DNA of 8,749 nucleotides from Chitinophagaceae bacterium (lineage in GTDB: Bacteria > Bacteroidota > Bacteroidia > Chitinophagales > Chitinophagaceae): the NCBI GenBank assembly GCA_019454915.1, contig JACFNM010000171.1, positions 1 to 8,749 of the forward strand. The letters run 5' to 3'. Shown piece by piece: positions 7,877 to 8,749 of this stretch. Every line of letters starts with the position of its first letter. The stretch's first letter is position 1. The translations under genes and the position numbers were made by a program. The notes beneath the pieces are model-generated. The model saw only the letters and a program-made list of their open reading frames with translations. It was not told the DNA's origin and did no database searches.

Positions 7877-7941
7877 ACGGGCAAAATCGGGCTGATAGCA
7901 CATAATAAATGGTCGCTATTTTCATAAATATTTGTTTATTT
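7845..7941. repeat. Direct repeat TTTGTTTATTT (two copies)
   Basis: The 11-base sequence TTTGTTTATTT occurs exactly at 7845-7855 and again at 7931-7941, with an 86-base offset. AraC-type output domains of hybrid two-component regulators commonly bind direct repeats, so these could be regulator half-sites. The second copy also overlaps the candidate -33 element of the plus-strand gene. The sequence is low in complexity and the region is AT-rich, so chance identity is a serious alternative. Confidence 0.35.
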
Positions 7942-7960
7942 ACTATTGTGCTTAATTTCA
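7931..7960 (+). promoter_or_regulatory. Candidate promoter of the divergent sensor/regulator gene
   Basis: TTTG at 7931-7934 is followed after 18 bases by TAATTTCA at 7953-7960, which matches the Bacteroidota -7 consensus TAnnTTTG at four of the six specified bases. It would start transcripts near 7967 and leave a leader of about 32 bases before the ATG at 7999. The -33 box is exact, but the -7 box is imperfect. Confidence 0.3.
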
Positions 7961-7998
7961 GTTTTTAATTATCAAAACAATCCGGACGAGTTGCATTT

Positions 7999-8749
7999 AT
8001 GATCAGGCGCATTTTGATTTTTTCAATTTCCTGGATCTGCGTTTTTAACCTGTATGCTCAGCAAAAAACTTATCAGTTTACCCGGCTGGATGTACGCCAG
8101 GGATTGTCTCACAATCAGGTAAATGCTATTTTTAGAGATAGCACGGGCTTCGTATGGTTCGGCACCATGTCCGGACTCAACCGGTTTGACGGGTACGATT
8201 TTACCGTTTTCAGGAATGATTTAAACGATTCGTCAACCTTAAGCGATAACTACGTCACCCGGATTTTTGAACTTCCGGAGAACCGGCTCTGGGTGGCAAC
8301 ACGAAATGGAAATAATATATACGATCCTGACACAGAATCATTTTTAAGGAACGATCAGGATTATCTTTCCACGCTTTCTCTTCCCGGCGGCGCGGTAAGT
8401 TTCATTAAAAAAGATAAGGAAGGGAATTTTTGGTTCGTTTATCAGAATCTTGGCGGGGTTTACAAATATTCTTCCAAAGAGCATAAGCCGGTCAGGTTTT
8501 CACAAGGCGCCGCCGATGGCGCCAATCTGGATCTTAGCGACGTGTCGGCGCTGGATTTCGATAAGCAAAACAACGCATGGTTGGTTCATCGCAACGGCGT
8601 AGTTGAACGGATAGATCACCAGACGGGCAGGATCAACTGGCGGGGTGAAAAATTAAAAAATGTATCCGGCGGTAAAACGGAGCAGTACGAAATTATGGTA
8701 GACGGAGATGGTGATTGCTGGATTACGGTGCATCTTTCCGGCACACCAG
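7999..8749 (+). CDS. Sensor/regulator with periplasmic propeller repeats, probable hybrid two-component system (3' end missing)
   Basis: The frame is open for 250 codons to the right edge, so only the N-terminal part is visible. Residues 1-20 look like a signal peptide with cleavage after LYA, placing the next part in the periplasm. A run of propeller-blade repeats follows: VNAIFRDSTGFVWFGTMSGL (41-60) leading into NRFDGYDF, then blades around 86-110 (RLWVATRNGNNIYDP), 133-157 (NFWFVYQNLGGVYKY), 182-206 (NNAWLVHRNGVVERI) and 230 onward (DCWITVHLSG). The opening GLSHNQVNAIFRDSTGFVWF is the classic first blade of Bacteroidota hybrid two-component regulators, which continue with a Y_Y_Y domain, a histidine kinase, a receiver and an AraC-type DNA-binding domain, all expected beyond this window. 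An in-frame stop at 7966-7968 makes 7999 the first ATG. Divergent placement from the operon indicates it is the local regulator. A propeller protein with a different output domain cannot be excluded. Confidence 0.9.
   Translation, partial: MIRRILIFSISWICVFNLYAQQKTYQFTRLDVRQGLSHNQVNAIFRDSTGFVWFGTMSGLNRFDGYDFTVFRNDLNDSSTLSDNYVTRIFELPENRLWVATRNGNNIYDPDTESFLRNDQDYLSTLSLPGGAVSFIKKDKEGNFWFVYQNLGGVYKYSSKEHKPVRFSQGAADGANLDLSDVSALDFDKQNNAWLVHRNGVVERIDHQTGRINWRGEKLKNVSGGKTEQYEIMVDGDGDCWITVHLSGTP

Larger units (their letters stand above)
7720..7998. promoter_or_regulatory. Divergent intergenic control region of the PUL
   Basis: These 279 bases separate the GH31 start (minus strand) from the sensor/regulator start (plus strand). 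It is the only non-coding stretch long enough to carry promoters for both transcription units. It is AT-rich with a short GC-rich patch at 7784-7805. It contains two inverted repeats (7754-7784 and 7826-7876), an 11-base direct repeat (7845-7855 and 7931-7941) and matches to the Bacteroidota -7 consensus TAnnTTTG. I found no open frame worth calling and no tRNA-like or riboswitch-like structure by eye. The operon promoter and the binding site of the divergent regulator are expected here by analogy with other hybrid two-component PULs. Confidence 0.75.

Overview
The window looks like part of a polysaccharide utilization locus (PUL) from a Bacteroidota bacterium. The evidence is an adjacent SusC/SusD-type outer-membrane pair, a lipoprotein GH31 glycosidase, a divergent regulator with periplasmic 'two-component regulator propeller' repeats, and spacers with little Shine-Dalgarno signal. 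The moderate base composition and the style of the proteins resemble Chitinophagaceae-type soil or plant-associated lineages, but that placement is an impression and not a demonstrated assignment.

Layout, in transcription order on the minus strand: a 961-residue GH31 enzyme with a PA14 insert (7719 to 4834), a SusC-like TonB-dependent transporter (4797 to 1642), a SusD-like surface glycan-binding lipoprotein (1617 to 43), and probably the first seven codons of a further exported protein (21 to the left edge). The spacers are 36, 24 and 21 bases, so these very likely form one operon. On the plus strand, 279 bases away, the first 250 codons of a propeller-type sensor/regulator, probably a hybrid two-component system, start at 7999 and run off the right edge.

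Model: SusD and SusC capture and import an oligosaccharide across the outer membrane. The GH31 enzyme, probably facing the periplasm, removes alpha-linked terminal sugars. Its domain plan and catalytic-region wording most resemble the PA14-containing alpha-xylosidases of xyloglucan loci, so xyloglucan oligosaccharides are the leading substrate guess. No endo-xyloglucanase, galactosidase or fucosidase is visible here to confirm it. The divergent sensor would detect a breakdown product and switch the operon on.

The 279-base divergent intergenic region (7720-7998) is the only substantial non-coding stretch. It holds two inverted repeats, an 11-base direct repeat and candidate Bacteroidota promoter boxes. 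No RNA genes, insertion sequences, CRISPR arrays or clear terminators were seen. The system is of a known general type. The less ordinary points are the enzyme-first gene order and the symmetric elements in the divergent promoter region.
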